A DNA stretch of 64,000 nt, from positions 3,532,501-3,596,500 of the forward strand of contig NZ_CP126101.1 in assembly GCF_030123245.1 (NCBI RefSeq), read 5' to 3'. Positions 52,587 through 62,399 of the stretch are shown piece after piece. Numbering within the stretch: position 1 is the first letter of the stretch; each line of letters opens with the position of its first letter. The translations under genes and the position numbers were made by a program. The notes below the pieces were generated by a model. The model made no database searches. It worked only from the letters and a program-made list of their open reading frames with translations, and was not told where the DNA came from. The DNA is from Lysinibacillus pakistanensis. Its GTDB lineage: Bacteria > Bacillota > Bacilli > Bacillales_A > Planococcaceae.

Positions 52587-54029
52587 CTATGCATGCTCTT
52601 TAGATTTCGTTGCTATAAAGAAGGAGAAAACAAGGGCAAAAATGGCAAAAACAAAAGCAGCTATATATACATAGCTTACACCAGTGGCAATCGTTTCCTT
52701 TAAAAAGCTTACCTCATCTATACTAAAGCCTCCTTTTGCAAATTCACCATTTAATTGAATTTCACCTTTTCCTAATGAAGCCATTTTTTCACTTGTTGTC
52801 AGGTTAAAAATCATTCCAAATAGTGCCGCACCTACCGCTTGACTAAATGTATTGGTAAAAGAGTTTAGACCAATGGATATACCGAGCTGTTTCGGGTTTG
52901 CCACTTTTTGAATGGAAATCATCAACATTGGCATGATAAAGCCCATCCCTAGTCCGATTAATGATGAAGCGAAATAAGCATTGAAATCGCTAGAACCTGA
53001 AGACAGTCTTGCTAGTAATAGTGTACCTATAACCAGTAAAATTGTACCCATTTGAATAATGCGTTTATTTGTTAAACGTCCGATTAAATAACCTGCCATA
53101 ATAGAGTTCACTGTCCAGAAAATAGACATCGGTGTTAATAATAAACCTGCTTGCGTTGCATTTTTCCCTAGCACACTTTGTGCAAATATCGGAATATAAA
53201 CTGTCACACCAATCACAATAGACATTCCGCTTAATGTTAATGCATTAATTACCATTAGGCGGCCATTTTTAAACAACGTTAATGGAATGATTGGCTCTTC
53301 TGCTCGTAGCTCCACCCATATAAAAATACCTAAAAGTACAGCAGCAACTCCGTACATAAGAAGTGATTGGCTCGATAACCAAGCCTGTGTTTTGCTGTTA
53401 TCGATAATAACATATAACAGAGATACCATTCCAATCGTAAATAGCGCAGCGCCTAAGTAGTCAATTTTACGCTTCACTGTCTCCAATTGTTCTTGATAAT
53501 GTTTGACAATTAAATAAATAGAGGCTATGCCAAATGGTACATTAATGAAAAAAATAAAATGCCAAGATACCTGATCTACAATAAATCCTCCAAATAATGG
53601 ACCAACCACGCCAGATACTCCCCATACCATACTTAAATAGCTTTGTCCTTTAGCACGCGCCTTTTCGGTCTTAAATAGCTCACCGACCATTGTTAATGTA
53701 ATTGGTAAAATTGAACCTGCGCCAATACCTTGGATTGCACGAAAGACAATTAATTGCTCCATTGATTGCGCTAAACCACATAACATGGAACCTAGTAAAA
53801 AAATAATGATGCCTGTAATAATCATCCGTTTACGCCCAAATAAATCGGCTAACTTTCCAAAAATAATCGCAGCAATGGCCGAAGCTAATAAATAAGCAGA
53901 ATAAATCCAGCTTATCAAGTCTACGCCTAATAAATCGGCTGTAATGCTTGGAATAGCAGTACTAACAATCGTACCCTCAATTGCAGCAAGTGCTGTTACA
54001 AGTAGTAGTGCAATAAATACTTTATTCAT
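52587..54029 (-). CDS. MFS multidrug exporter, DHA2 (14-TMS) type
   Basis: A 480-residue transporter of the EmrB/QacA subfamily with about 14 membrane helices. Motif A is GKLADLFGRKRMI; motif C-like SGVVGPLFGGFIVDQVSWHFIFFINVPFG is the antiporter signature of the family, and AIEGTIVSTAIPSI is the D1-type helix 1. It probably expels hydrophobic drugs using protons. The ATG at 54029 follows AAGGTGACAAG. No regulator gene is adjacent. Confidence 0.9.
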   Translation of the reverse strand: MNKVFIALLLVTALAAIEGTIVSTAIPSITADLLGVDLISWIYSAYLLASAIAAIIFGKLADLFGRKRMIITGIIIFLLGSMLCGLAQSMEQLIVFRAIQGIGAGSILPITLTMVGELFKTEKARAKGQSYLSMVWGVSGVVGPLFGGFIVDQVSWHFIFFINVPFGIASIYLIVKHYQEQLETVKRKIDYLGAALFTIGMVSLLYVIIDNSKTQAWLSSQSLLMYGVAAVLLGIFIWVELRAEEPIIPLTLFKNGRLMVINALTLSGMSIVIGVTVYIPIFAQSVLGKNATQAGLLLTPMSIFWTVNSIMAGYLIGRLTNKRIIQMGTILLVIGTLLLARLSSGSSDFNAYFASSLIGLGMGFIMPMLMISIQKVANPKQLGISIGLNSFTNTFSQAVGAALFGMIFNLTTSEKMASLGKGEIQLNGEFAKGGFSIDEVSFLKETIATGVSYVYIAAFVFAIFALVFSFFIATKSKEHA

Positions 54030-54169
54030 CTTGTCACCTTTTCCTTTCCTGCATGACATACATTACCAAGTTTGAGCTGAAAATAAAAGAAGAAAGGATA
54101 AATTTTATCAAAAATGCTTGTGAACTACTAGTAAAAATCTCCGCTTCAAGTATTTCCATTTATAACAAA

Positions 54170-54206
54170 TAAAAAAGCAGCAAGTTCGGGAAGTGCCACT
54201 TGCTAC
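54170..54206 (-). terminator. Terminator of the TPR gene
   Basis: AGTAGCAAGT pairs with ACTTGCTGCT (one mismatch) on the minus strand and is followed by TTTTTTATT, 12 bp after the stop. Confidence 0.8.
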
Positions 54207-54217
54207 TTCTTATTCTA

Positions 54218-54877
54218 CTAGTTAAATCGTTGGGCAATCATATCATAAATATAACGTGCTTGGTCATAGTCAGGTTGTAGAGTAAATGCTTGTTTTAGAT
54301 GATACATCGCCTCTTCTGTTTGTTCAGTAGACACTGCATAAAGTACACCTAAATTATAGTGTGCATCCGCATTATTCCAATCCTGCTCGATTAACTGATC
54401 CAGCTCCTTCTTCCCTTCTGCAAACATTTCTAGCGCACAAAGGACAATGGCATAGGCTAAACGAATTTGAGTATCGTTTGGAGCAAGTTCTGCTGCACGT
54501 TGTAAATAAGGCAATGCTAATTTTTGGTTTTCCATACGCTCAAAGCATTTGCCCATCATATAATAGACATCTGCCCCTTCAATCTGATGTTTTAATGCTT
54601 GTTCGTACAACTTGACAGCTTCGGCATAGCGCTCTGCATTAAAATATAAATTGGCTAAACCGTAGTAAGCTGTAGCTGCAGTTTCATCCACAGTGATCGC
54701 CTTTTGGAAAAAACGTTCTGCTCGTTCTGTATCCTCTAACACGGCTAGCAAATTACCGAAATTTACATAACCAAGGGCATTTTCTGGTTCTTCTTCAATT
54801 GCTTTTGTAAATAGTTGGGCAGCATCCTCATAACGTTTTTCCTGAAAGGCCTGAATACCCTGTTCATTATAATTCAT
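54218..54877 (-). CDS. yrrB: TPR repeat protein (YrrB-like)
   Basis: A 219-residue protein made almost wholly of tetratricopeptide repeats of 34 residues (e.g. AYYGLANLYFNAERYAEAVKLYEQAL, ADAHYNLGVLYAVSTEQTEEAMYHL), about six units. TPRs mediate protein-protein contacts. B. subtilis YrrB is in the same place after mnmA (trmU) and before recD2. The ATG at 54877 follows GAGGTGAAGAACG. The partner protein is unknown. Confidence 0.88.
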   Translation of the reverse strand: MNYNEQGIQAFQEKRYEDAAQLFTKAIEEEPENALGYVNFGNLLAVLEDTERAERFFQKAITVDETAATAYYGLANLYFNAERYAEAVKLYEQALKHQIEGADVYYMMGKCFERMENQKLALPYLQRAAELAPNDTQIRLAYAIVLCALEMFAEGKKELDQLIEQDWNNADAHYNLGVLYAVSTEQTEEAMYHLKQAFTLQPDYDQARYIYDMIAQRFN

Positions 54878-54950
54878 TCGTTCTTCACCTCTATGTAGCG
54901 AAAGACTGCTTCTAGAAGCCAAGAGGCAGTAAAAGCAGTCTTAACGCAAG

Positions 54951-56096
<1,146 letters not shown>

Positions 56097-56105
56097 TCAA
56101 TTTCC

Positions 56106-56296
56106 ATCAATTTCGCCTTGGCGTAATTGCGTCCGAATTTTGAATTGTCTGCACAATTCATTCCTTTGAAAATCCATGACATCCGCCGGAGGCTTTATCT
56201 TCATTCAGTAGGTGTTTGGACACCCACTTAAAAGAAACCAATACCGCATTTCTCACCACCTGTAGAGGCTGGAGTCTTCTGCTGAATGAAGATAAA
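56106..56296 (+). repeat. Repeat family copy R3
   Basis: Head TTTCGCCTTGGCGTAATTG (56110-56128), a middle segment shared with R5 (AAAATCCATGACATCC at 56170), then a 103-bp module bounded by TTTATCTTCATTCAG (56194) and its exact inverse CTGAATGAAGATAAA (ending 56296). The module contains the GTAGGTG-CACCCAC hairpin and CACCTGTAGAGG. It sits between iscS and mnmA, which otherwise look like one transcript. Confidence 0.85.
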
Positions 56297-56317
56297 ACAA
56301 GTTAAGCGCAATATACT

Positions 56318-57466
56318 TTATTTTTTTGCAAGTTTTTTCACGACTGCTGCTGTTTTTTCTGCGGCATATCGTATATCTTCTTCGGTTAAATCTTGTCCAA
56401 AACTAAAACGAATGGAGTTACGTAATTCCTCTGCTCCTTGTCCAAACATCGCAACTAAAACATGGGATGGGTCAATGGAACCTGCAGTGCAAGCAGAGCC
56501 ACTCGACACACAAATACCTGCCATATCAAGATTTACAAGGAAGGACTCTACTTCCATCCCAGTAAAACTTACATTTAAAAGATGTGGAAGTGAATTTTCT
56601 ACATCTCCATTAACATGGTATGTTAGCTTTTCTTGCGTAAAAACATCAAGCATAATTTGCTTAAAGCGATTGTACAGTGCTCGCTTCTCTTCACGCAAGT
56701 CATTTGCAATTTGCACAGCAGTCGCAAAACCAATAATTGCAGGTACATTTTCAGTGCCTGCACGACGTTTTTTCTCCTGTTGACCACCTAGGGCATAGCT
56801 AGCAAGCTGCGTCCCCGTTTTTTGGTAAAGGAAGCCAATCCCTTTAGGACCGTTAATTTTATGCGCAGAAACACTTAGTAAATCCACATGTAAATCAGCA
56901 ACATTTACCGTCTCTAAACCGTATGCCTGAACTGCATCTGTATGGAAAGTGGCGTTATGTTCTAGTAATAGTTGCCCAATTTCTGCAATCGGTTGAATTG
57001 TTCCAACCTCATTATTCCCGTACATAACCGTCACTAAAATCGTATCTTCACGTAATGCATTGCGCACATCTTCTACAGAAACACGGCCCTTTTCATCAAC
57101 TGGTAAATAGGTTACGTCAAAGCCATCTCGTTCAAGCTTTTCACATGTGTGTAGCACCGCATGATGTTCAATTTGTGTAGTAATAATGTGTTTCCCTTCA
57201 CTAGCACGTGCATAAACAGTTCCGAGTATTGCTGTATTATCCGCCTCAGTGCCACCGCTTGTTAGAATGATTTCACTAGGCTGAGCACCAATTGATTTGG
57301 CTAATACCTCACGTGCATCATCTAAATATTTCCGTGCCTCTCGACCTGCTCCATGAATACTCGATGCATTTCCATAAACATCCTGCATTGCAACGGTCAT
57401 AGCTTGGATAACCTTGTCATTCATAGGTGCTGTTGCCGCATGATCGAGATAAATATATGAATTCAT
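56318..57466 (-). CDS. iscS: Cysteine desulfurase (IscS/YrvO type)
   Basis: A 382-residue pyridoxal-phosphate enzyme that makes persulfide from cysteine. YLDHAATAP is the start motif, SVSAHKINGPKG holds the PLP lysine and CVSSGSACTAGS the catalytic cysteine (near residue 324). In Bacillales the enzyme encoded next to mnmA (YrvO) donates sulfur directly to MnmA. It lies between cymR and mnmA. A perfect hairpin between cymR and this gene could attenuate transcription. Confidence 0.94.
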   Translation of the reverse strand: MNSYIYLDHAATAPMNDKVIQAMTVAMQDVYGNASSIHGAGREARKYLDDAREVLAKSIGAQPSEIILTSGGTEADNTAILGTVYARASEGKHIITTQIEHHAVLHTCEKLERDGFDVTYLPVDEKGRVSVEDVRNALREDTILVTVMYGNNEVGTIQPIAEIGQLLLEHNATFHTDAVQAYGLETVNVADLHVDLLSVSAHKINGPKGIGFLYQKTGTQLASYALGGQQEKKRRAGTENVPAIIGFATAVQIANDLREEKRALYNRFKQIMLDVFTQEKLTYHVNGDVENSLPHLLNVSFTGMEVESFLVNLDMAGICVSSGSACTAGSIDPSHVLVAMFGQGAEELRNSIRFSFGQDLTEEDIRYAAEKTAAVVKKLAKK

Positions 57467-57492
57467 GTTGAAAACTCCTTTGTACGAAAAGC

Positions 57493-57539
57493 GCTAAAGC
57501 ATCCGTATCCCTACCAAAACAGAATAACGATGCTTTAGC
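57493..57539 (-). terminator. Hairpin between cymR and iscS
   Basis: GCTAAAGCATC pairs perfectly with GATGCTTTAGC on the minus strand, followed by GCTTTTCG. It could be a partial terminator that sets the cymR/iscS ratio. Confidence 0.6.
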
Positions 57540-57549
57540 CTAAACTTAA

Positions 57550-57969
57550 TTAAATATAGAACATATAGCCTTCCACTACATTTTCCTCAGTATATTGTGC
57601 TAAATCCTCAATAGTAGTTGTATCCAACACATTTTTCACAGCATCGCGAATGCGAAGCCATAACTCACGCTGAGGTGCCTCCTCATTTTCAATTCCTTCA
57701 ACTGGCTGAATAGGTCCCTCTAAGACACTAATAACATTTGCTGCGGAAATTTCACTCGGTGGATTTGCTAGCATATAACCGCCATAGGCACCACGTACAC
57801 TCTTTACTAAGCCAGAATTACGTAATGGGGAAACTAATTGCTCTAAGTATGCCTCAGATAAATCTTTTTCTGCGGCAATTTTACGTAATGGTATAGGACC
57901 TTCTCCATAATGCTTTGCTAATTCAATCATAATCGTTAGCCCATAACGGCCTTTAGTTGAAATTTTCAT
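57550..57969 (-). CDS. cymR: Rrf2-type cysteine metabolism repressor CymR
   Basis: CymR represses sulfur uptake and cysteine synthesis genes together with CysK. The 139-residue sequence is close to B. subtilis CymR: MKISTKGRYGLTIMIELAK, YLEQLVSPLRNSGLVKSVRGAYGGY (the wing of the winged helix) and ELWLRIRDAV. There is no cluster of three Cys, so it does not bind an iron-sulfur centre like IscR. The ATG at 57969 follows GAGGGTGA. It is divergent from rarA and first in the cymR-iscS-mnmA group. Confidence 0.95.
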   Translation of the reverse strand: MKISTKGRYGLTIMIELAKHYGEGPIPLRKIAAEKDLSEAYLEQLVSPLRNSGLVKSVRGAYGGYMLANPPSEISAANVISVLEGPIQPVEGIENEEAPQRELWLRIRDAVKNVLDTTTIEDLAQYTEENVVEGYMFYI

Positions 57970-58154
57970 TTTATCACCCTCAATTAGTCTAGTCAAAAAT
58001 ACTACCAACAGTATATCATAATCTCCTCTTGAAGAACTCGGAAATACTCTTGAATGGTTATGATATACTAATAATTGTGCATTAGTTTATATCAACAAAA
58101 TACGTTGATGCTTCATTTCAGCTCATATACTTTACGTTTAAAGGGGGTATTTTT

Positions 58155-59444
58155 TTGCATAACGAACCACTTGCTTACCGAATGCGACCGTTAAGTCTTG
58201 ATGAAATTGTCGGTCATCAAGAGTTTATTGGTCCTACTACCGCTCTTTATAAAATGATTCAAAATGGGCATGTTCCATCTATGCTATTATACGGTGAGCC
58301 CGGTATTGGCAAAACGTCCATTGCAAATGCAATAGCCGGAAGCTCAAAGCTCCCCTTCTTTGCTCTAAATGCTACACGTGCTGGTAAAAAGGACGTTGAG
58401 GATATTGTACAGGAAGCAAGAATCTCAGGGAAAGTATTACTTTTTTTAGATGAAATTCATCGATTTAATAAATTACAGCAGGATACTTTGTTACCACATG
58501 TTGAAAATGGCTCAATTGTGCTTATTGGGGCAACTACTGAGAATCCGTATCACGATGTTAATCCAGCGATTCGCTCCCGCTGTGGGGAAATCTATCAACT
58601 ACAACGGCTAACACAGGAAAATCTTATGGAGCTTGTGAAAAAGTCACTTGCTGATGAAAAACGAGGGTTAGGCAAACAGCATTTCATCTTAACAGATGAA
58701 CAGATTGAACAAATTGCTGGTGCCGCTAATGGAGATGCACGCAAGGCACTAACTTTGCTTGAATCCATTTATTACGCAAGTGATGAGGTAGACGGTCAAA
58801 CCATTGCGGCAGATCATATAATCAAACATCTTATCGGAAGAATCGGTGTATATGGCGACAAAAAAGGGTCTCATTTTTACAATTTATTATCCGCACTTCA
58901 AAAATCTGTACGCGGTAGTGATACCAATGCCGCACTATATTATTTAGCACATTTACTAGAAACCGGTGATCTAGTCGCTGTCAGCAGACGTTTACTTGTT
59001 ATGGCTTATGAAGATATAGGACTAGCACAACCTGATGTCGGTGCACATGTGCTTGCTGCTGTTCAAGCAGCAGAGCGTTTAGGCTTACCAGAGGCCCGCA
59101 TCCCCCTTGCCAGTGTTGTAATTGAAATGTGCCTAGCTTCTAAATCTAATTCCGCTATTGTAGCTATTGATGCTGCTATTGCTAGCATCCACGAAGGAAA
59201 AACAGGGGATATTCCATATCATTTACGTGATGCTCATTATGAGGGAGCAAAAGATTTAGGACATGTAGGCTATCAATACCCGCACAACACCCCAATTGGT
59301 ACATTTGGTGGCTGGGTGAATCAGCAGTATTTACCCAACGAACTTGTCGGAGTTGAATTTTATACGCCAGTTATCGCCGGTGAAGAAAAACGAATGGCAG
59401 GTATCTACGAAAAGCTTAAATCTTTTCATCATGAACAGAAATAA
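58155..59444 (+). CDS. rarA: Replication-associated recombination protein RarA
   Basis: A 429-residue AAA+ ATPase (MgsA, YrvN of B. subtilis) that acts at stalled forks with SSB. Walker A is GEPGIGKTS, Walker B LLFLDEIHRFNK, sensor 1 IGATTENP, and the arginine-finger region AIRSRCGEIYQL. The C-terminal tetramer domain includes AYEDIGLAQPD and DIPYHLRDAHYEGAKDLGHV. The start is TTG, 6-7 nt after AAGGGGG. Divergent from cymR, as in B. subtilis. Confidence 0.95.
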   Translation: MHNEPLAYRMRPLSLDEIVGHQEFIGPTTALYKMIQNGHVPSMLLYGEPGIGKTSIANAIAGSSKLPFFALNATRAGKKDVEDIVQEARISGKVLLFLDEIHRFNKLQQDTLLPHVENGSIVLIGATTENPYHDVNPAIRSRCGEIYQLQRLTQENLMELVKKSLADEKRGLGKQHFILTDEQIEQIAGAANGDARKALTLLESIYYASDEVDGQTIAADHIIKHLIGRIGVYGDKKGSHFYNLLSALQKSVRGSDTNAALYYLAHLLETGDLVAVSRRLLVMAYEDIGLAQPDVGAHVLAAVQAAERLGLPEARIPLASVVIEMCLASKSNSAIVAIDAAIASIHEGKTGDIPYHLRDAHYEGAKDLGHVGYQYPHNTPIGTFGGWVNQQYLPNELVGVEFYTPVIAGEEKRMAGIYEKLKSFHHEQK

Positions 59445-59468
59445 ATTCATTGATTTCAAAACATATTT

Positions 59469-59513
59469 AAAAGGACAATATATGTTATATCACTAATATG
59501 TATTGTCCTTTTA
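59469..59513 (+). terminator. Terminator of rarA
   Basis: AAAAGGACAATA pairs with TATTGTCCTTTT around an imperfect loop, 25 bp after the stop. Confidence 0.75.
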
Positions 59514-59628
59514 ACATCTCCATATCTTTTCTACTCAAGAAAGCCAACCTGAGACATATCGGTTTCTTTGAATGTCCTCTTCCAAGGGTTCGGTTCAAAA
59601 ACATCTATTAAATCGAAATAAAAAACAG

Positions 59629-59655
59629 GACAGACTGCTTAAGCAATCATCCTGT
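59629..59655 (-). terminator. Terminator overlapping the end of the 239-aa gene
   Basis: ACAGGA pairs with TCCTGT, enclosing GATTGCTT / AAGCAGTC, followed by TTTTTTATT on the minus strand. The stem begins within the last codons of the gene. Confidence 0.75.
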
Positions 59656-60366
59656 AAAGCTGGGATTGTCTGTTGTGTAACGCTCACTATAAAATAAGTT
59701 TAAAATATCTGCCACATTCCTCATTGATGGTAGTGAATTCGTCTCATTTCCCTCTTGTTCTTTTACTTTATCATGTAAATAGGTTAGAAAATTATAGGTT
59801 TGATAAAGTAAGCTAGCAAACTCTTGGGCGTTTTCCTTTACCTCATAACGAATTGCCTTCACTGCAATTGCTTGGGCAATTAAATGTTCTCTAGGTATTG
59901 GAACTTGCTCCTCATCTAAATAATCCTCATTCACTCTGTATAATAATTTCATTGCCTCATACACTTCAATGTTATTTTGAAATCTATCCTTGAGCCATTG
60001 CAAGATAAATTGTAAGAGGACAACTGCATAGATAAGTGAAAGACATTCATCTCCGAATGATTTTTTCGACAAACGTTTAAAATGTTCTGTCTTTGTCACT
60101 AGCTCAAATAAAATTAGCCGAATCGGATATAACATTGCATGACCGCTGTTGATATATAATTGCTCTCGATCCTTGTACAAAGCCAACCAAAAATCCCTTA
60201 CTAGGGAAATCGATTTTCTTGTGGACAATGCTAATTGACATTGAATAAGCTCATATTGAATTGTAGGCAAAATCAACCGTTGAAATAAAAGCTCTTCATC
60301 CTCATTCATTAATAACAATGGTTTTTCTAAATTTGCTAAATTTATTTCTGTACCATTTATTAACAT
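59647..60366 (-). CDS. Hypothetical protein (239 aa)
   Basis: A mostly helical cytoplasmic protein beginning MLINGTEINLANLEKPLLLM, with hydrophobic but amphipathic helices (LSLIYAVVLLQFILQWLKDRF) and a hydrophilic C-terminus. There is no signal peptide or clear transmembrane segment and I recognise no family. GGGGGG lies upstream of the ATG at 60366, and its own terminator overlaps the stop, so it is a real monocistronic gene. Its slot between rarA and tcdA is not occupied by this gene in B. subtilis. Confidence 0.65.
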   Translation of the reverse strand: MLINGTEINLANLEKPLLLMNEDEELLFQRLILPTIQYELIQCQLALSTRKSISLVRDFWLALYKDREQLYINSGHAMLYPIRLILFELVTKTEHFKRLSKKSFGDECLSLIYAVVLLQFILQWLKDRFQNNIEVYEAMKLLYRVNEDYLDEEQVPIPREHLIAQAIAVKAIRYEVKENAQEFASLLYQTYNFLTYLHDKVKEQEGNETNSLPSMRNVADILNLFYSERYTTDNPSFTG

Positions 60367-60568
60367 TTATAGCCCCCCTTTCTATGAATTTCACATATAA
60401 CTATTTGTTATTTTCAAACTATATTTCGACAAAAATTTATAAAAACCTTTTAAGAAAAAAGTCCTTTTTTACATAAAATTTTGACATCATAGCACTAATT
60501 TTTATAAATTCAATCAATTTCGCCTTGGCATAATTGCGTTCGGAGGCTTGGGCCAACAGATGTTTTTT

Positions 60569-60807
60569 GTGTAAAAGCGTAGTGCTAACGTAGCGACAGC
60601 AACATATTGTTTTTTTGTGCGAAAGCGTAGTGCTAACGTAGCGACAGCAACATGTTGTTTTTTTGTGCAAAAGCGTAGTGCTAACGCAGCGGCAGCAACA
60701 TGTTGTTTTTTTGTGCGAAAGCGTAGTGCTAACGCAGCGGCAGCAACATGATGTGTTTTGTGCGAAAGCGTAGTGTTAACGCAGCGGCAGCAACATGTTG
60801 TTTTTTT
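60569..60807 (+). repeat. 48-bp minisatellite, five units
   Basis: Units start at 60569, 60617, 60665, 60713 and 60760 (four spacings of 48, 48, 48 and 47 bp) and run to 60807. Each contains GTGCGAAAGCGTAGTGCTAA, CGCAGCGGCAGCAACA and a T-run. They differ by a few substitutions (CGTAGCGACAGC in the first two, CGCAGCGGCAGC in the later ones). Confidence 0.9.
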
Positions 60808-60865
60808 GTACGAACCAATATCGCATTCATCTCACCACCTGTAGAGGTGGGAGTCTTCTGTATCT

Positions 60866-60935
60866 GCCGCTGCCGCTTCGCTTACGCGCATAAAACATTT
60901 GCCGCTGCCGCTTCGCTTACGCGCATAAAACATTT
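60866..60935 (+). repeat. 35-bp direct repeat, two units
   Basis: GCCGCTGCCGCTTCGCTTAC followed by GCGCATAAAACATTT occurs at 60866 and 60901. A truncated, diverged third unit (GCCGCTTTGCTTTCGATAC) follows at 60936. The same GCCGCT-CGCTT-CGC pattern occurs in R1 and R2, in reverse sense to the 48-bp units. Confidence 0.85.
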
Positions 60936-61123
60936 GCCGCTTTGCTTTCGATACAAAAAAATAGCTGCTGAATGAAGATAAAAAAATCCGCAAACCTTCA
61001 TCGGAAAAATACCACCTTACAACACAAGGGTTGTAAGAATTGTAGGCTTAACCACAGAAAGTAAGCAGATTCTAGTTACGTATTCTTTTTTCTGAAATGT
61101 AAAAGAAAAGATTATCTGTCAAA

Positions 61124-61684
61124 CTATTCTCTTACTTCTTTATCAACAAATTGTTTAAAATGCTGTAGACATTGCTTCACTGAACCTTTTTGTTCAAGCA
61201 CCTTATTTCTTAATGAATCCGCTTTCTCGTCATCATTGACAACTTCCTTATAAAGAGCAAACATGTCAGCTAATAATTGCGCATTCTCTTCCTGTTCGAT
61301 ACTAGGTAGTGAATAGGCAGCAATTGTTAATAATCGTTCGATTTTCTCTGGGGTTTTTTGTAGCGCGTTGGAAGAATAATAGGTTGATGCGGCTAAAAAA
61401 TAGCATAATTTTGCACTACAGTCTATAAACAAATGCCAGTATGTATTGGCATCTGGTATTTCACCTGCCCTTTTAGTAACATACTCTTTATAAAATGTAG
61501 TGACCTGTATATATAAAGGATTTAGTTCTCTCATAGCTTTTTGATAATTATTGGATGTATCCAAATAGTCAAATACAATAGCATCCATCTTTTGTTGTAG
61601 TTTTACAATATCTAAATGATCACGAATTACTTGAATTTCCATTTTACCACTCTCCCATGTTCTCATTTGTTTTCTAAACGTCAT
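61124..61684 (-). CDS. Hypothetical protein (about 186 aa)
   Basis: A helical cytoplasmic protein with segments such as FIDCSAKLCYFLAASTYYSS and IERLLTIAAYSLPSIEQEEN; the C-terminus is basic and coiled (VKQCLQHFKQFVDKEVRE). No family is recognised. Its overall helical pattern and length class resemble the 239-aa protein across the repeat, but I see no clear sequence match. Two starts are possible: ATG 61684 (GGGGAG, 4-5 nt before) and ATG 61642 (GGGAGAG before). Confidence 0.62.
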   Translation of the reverse strand: MTFRKQMRTWESGKMEIQVIRDHLDIVKLQQKMDAIVFDYLDTSNNYQKAMRELNPLYIQVTTFYKEYVTKRAGEIPDANTYWHLFIDCSAKLCYFLAASTYYSSNALQKTPEKIERLLTIAAYSLPSIEQEENAQLLADMFALYKEVVNDDEKADSLRNKVLEQKGSVKQCLQHFKQFVDKEVRE

Positions 61685-61856
61685 TCCTACTCCCCTAAGC
61701 AGTCCTGTACATTCCAAACAAATCGATCTATTATCAATTGGAATTATTCAAATTATAGCAATAAACCAATTCAAGAAGTGTGGACATGAAGAAAATAAGA
61801 CAATTTCGTGAATTAATAGCATTTTTGTGTACGTAAGATAATCTATTTTGATAAAA

Positions 61857-62243
61857 TTAAATCCTTTGTACATATTCCTCAAATAAAAATTGCTCCTTTG
61901 CACGATCAACAATTTCTATAATGCTTCCCTGGACATATTTTTTTATTCTTTGTTTTGGTACATAAAAATAAGCATTGTTTGTGATTAGCCATTCACTAAG
62001 CGTCCAATCGCTACCCTGCTGATAATTAGTCAATATACGTTTATGGCGAAGTATGTCTGCCATTTTGTAAAAACCCTCTGATAGTTCATAGGCAGAAACA
62101 TCAAAATTAAAAATGGGGCTCACAACCTGTCCAGTATCAAAAATATGTATTGTTTGCCCTTGTTCATCAATAGCAAGCTCTACTGTACTGATTTCATCGA
62201 ACAAATTTAAGCCTCTGTATTCCATTTGGTAGATTTGTTCCAC
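61857..62243 (-). CDS. Hypothetical protein (128 aa)
   Basis: A soluble 128-residue protein, MEQIYQMEYRGLNLFDEI, with many aromatic residues (IFNFDVSAYELSEGFYKM, LITNNAYFYVPKQRIKKYV). No signal or membrane segment, and no family recognised. AGGAGGCGG precedes the ATG. It lies downstream of tcdA across a terminator, so it is likely transcribed alone. Confidence 0.66.
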   Translation of the reverse strand: MEQIYQMEYRGLNLFDEISTVELAIDEQGQTIHIFDTGQVVSPIFNFDVSAYELSEGFYKMADILRHKRILTNYQQGSDWTLSEWLITNNAYFYVPKQRIKKYVQGSIIEIVDRAKEQFLFEEYVQRI

Positions 62244-62285
62244 TATTAACCGCCTCCTTTTTTTACAACGTTCCTATTGTAACAC

Positions 62286-62327
62286 AGAAAAAGTAGCTAC
62301 CTCCAAAGTCTATTGAGACAGCTACTT
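62286..62327 (-). terminator. Terminator of tcdA
   Basis: AAGTAGCT pairs with AGCTACTT on the minus strand, with a partly paired loop, followed by TTTCTG. It lies about 75 bp after the tcdA stop and just before the 128-aa gene. Confidence 0.7.
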
Positions 62328-62399
62328 CTATCAAATTGTTCAATTTTGCTCTTTATTGCTTACACCGCGTAAGAAGGGTTATTATAATTTACTAAAATA

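Larger units (their letters stand above)
60513..60983 (+). repeat. Repeat family copy R4 (expanded)
   Basis: Head TTTCGCCTTGGCATAATTGC, then a 48-bp minisatellite (60569-60807), then ACCAATATCGCATTCATCTC, CACCTGTAGAGGTGGGAGTC (60836-60855), a second 35-bp minisatellite (60866-60935) and the tail GCTGCTGAATGAAGATAAA. It is the longest of the five copies. Confidence 0.85.
60367..61123. other. 757-bp gene-free region filled by repeat R4
   Basis: The segment 60513-60983 is repeat copy R4 with two minisatellites. The rest is AT-rich sequence with short inverted parts (61013-61043, ACCACCTTACAACAC / TTGTAAGAATTGTAGG). Reading frames inside the repeats (16-residue periodic, Cys- or Ala-rich) have no start signals and are not called. 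Confidence 0.6.

Noticed and set aside
60569..60807. CRISPR array
   Set aside because: The units are directly adjacent tandem repeats with no unique spacers, and no cas gene is near.
60437..60975. Cys-rich and Ala-rich frames with 16-residue periodicity
   Set aside because: They are translations of the 48-bp minisatellite without start signals.
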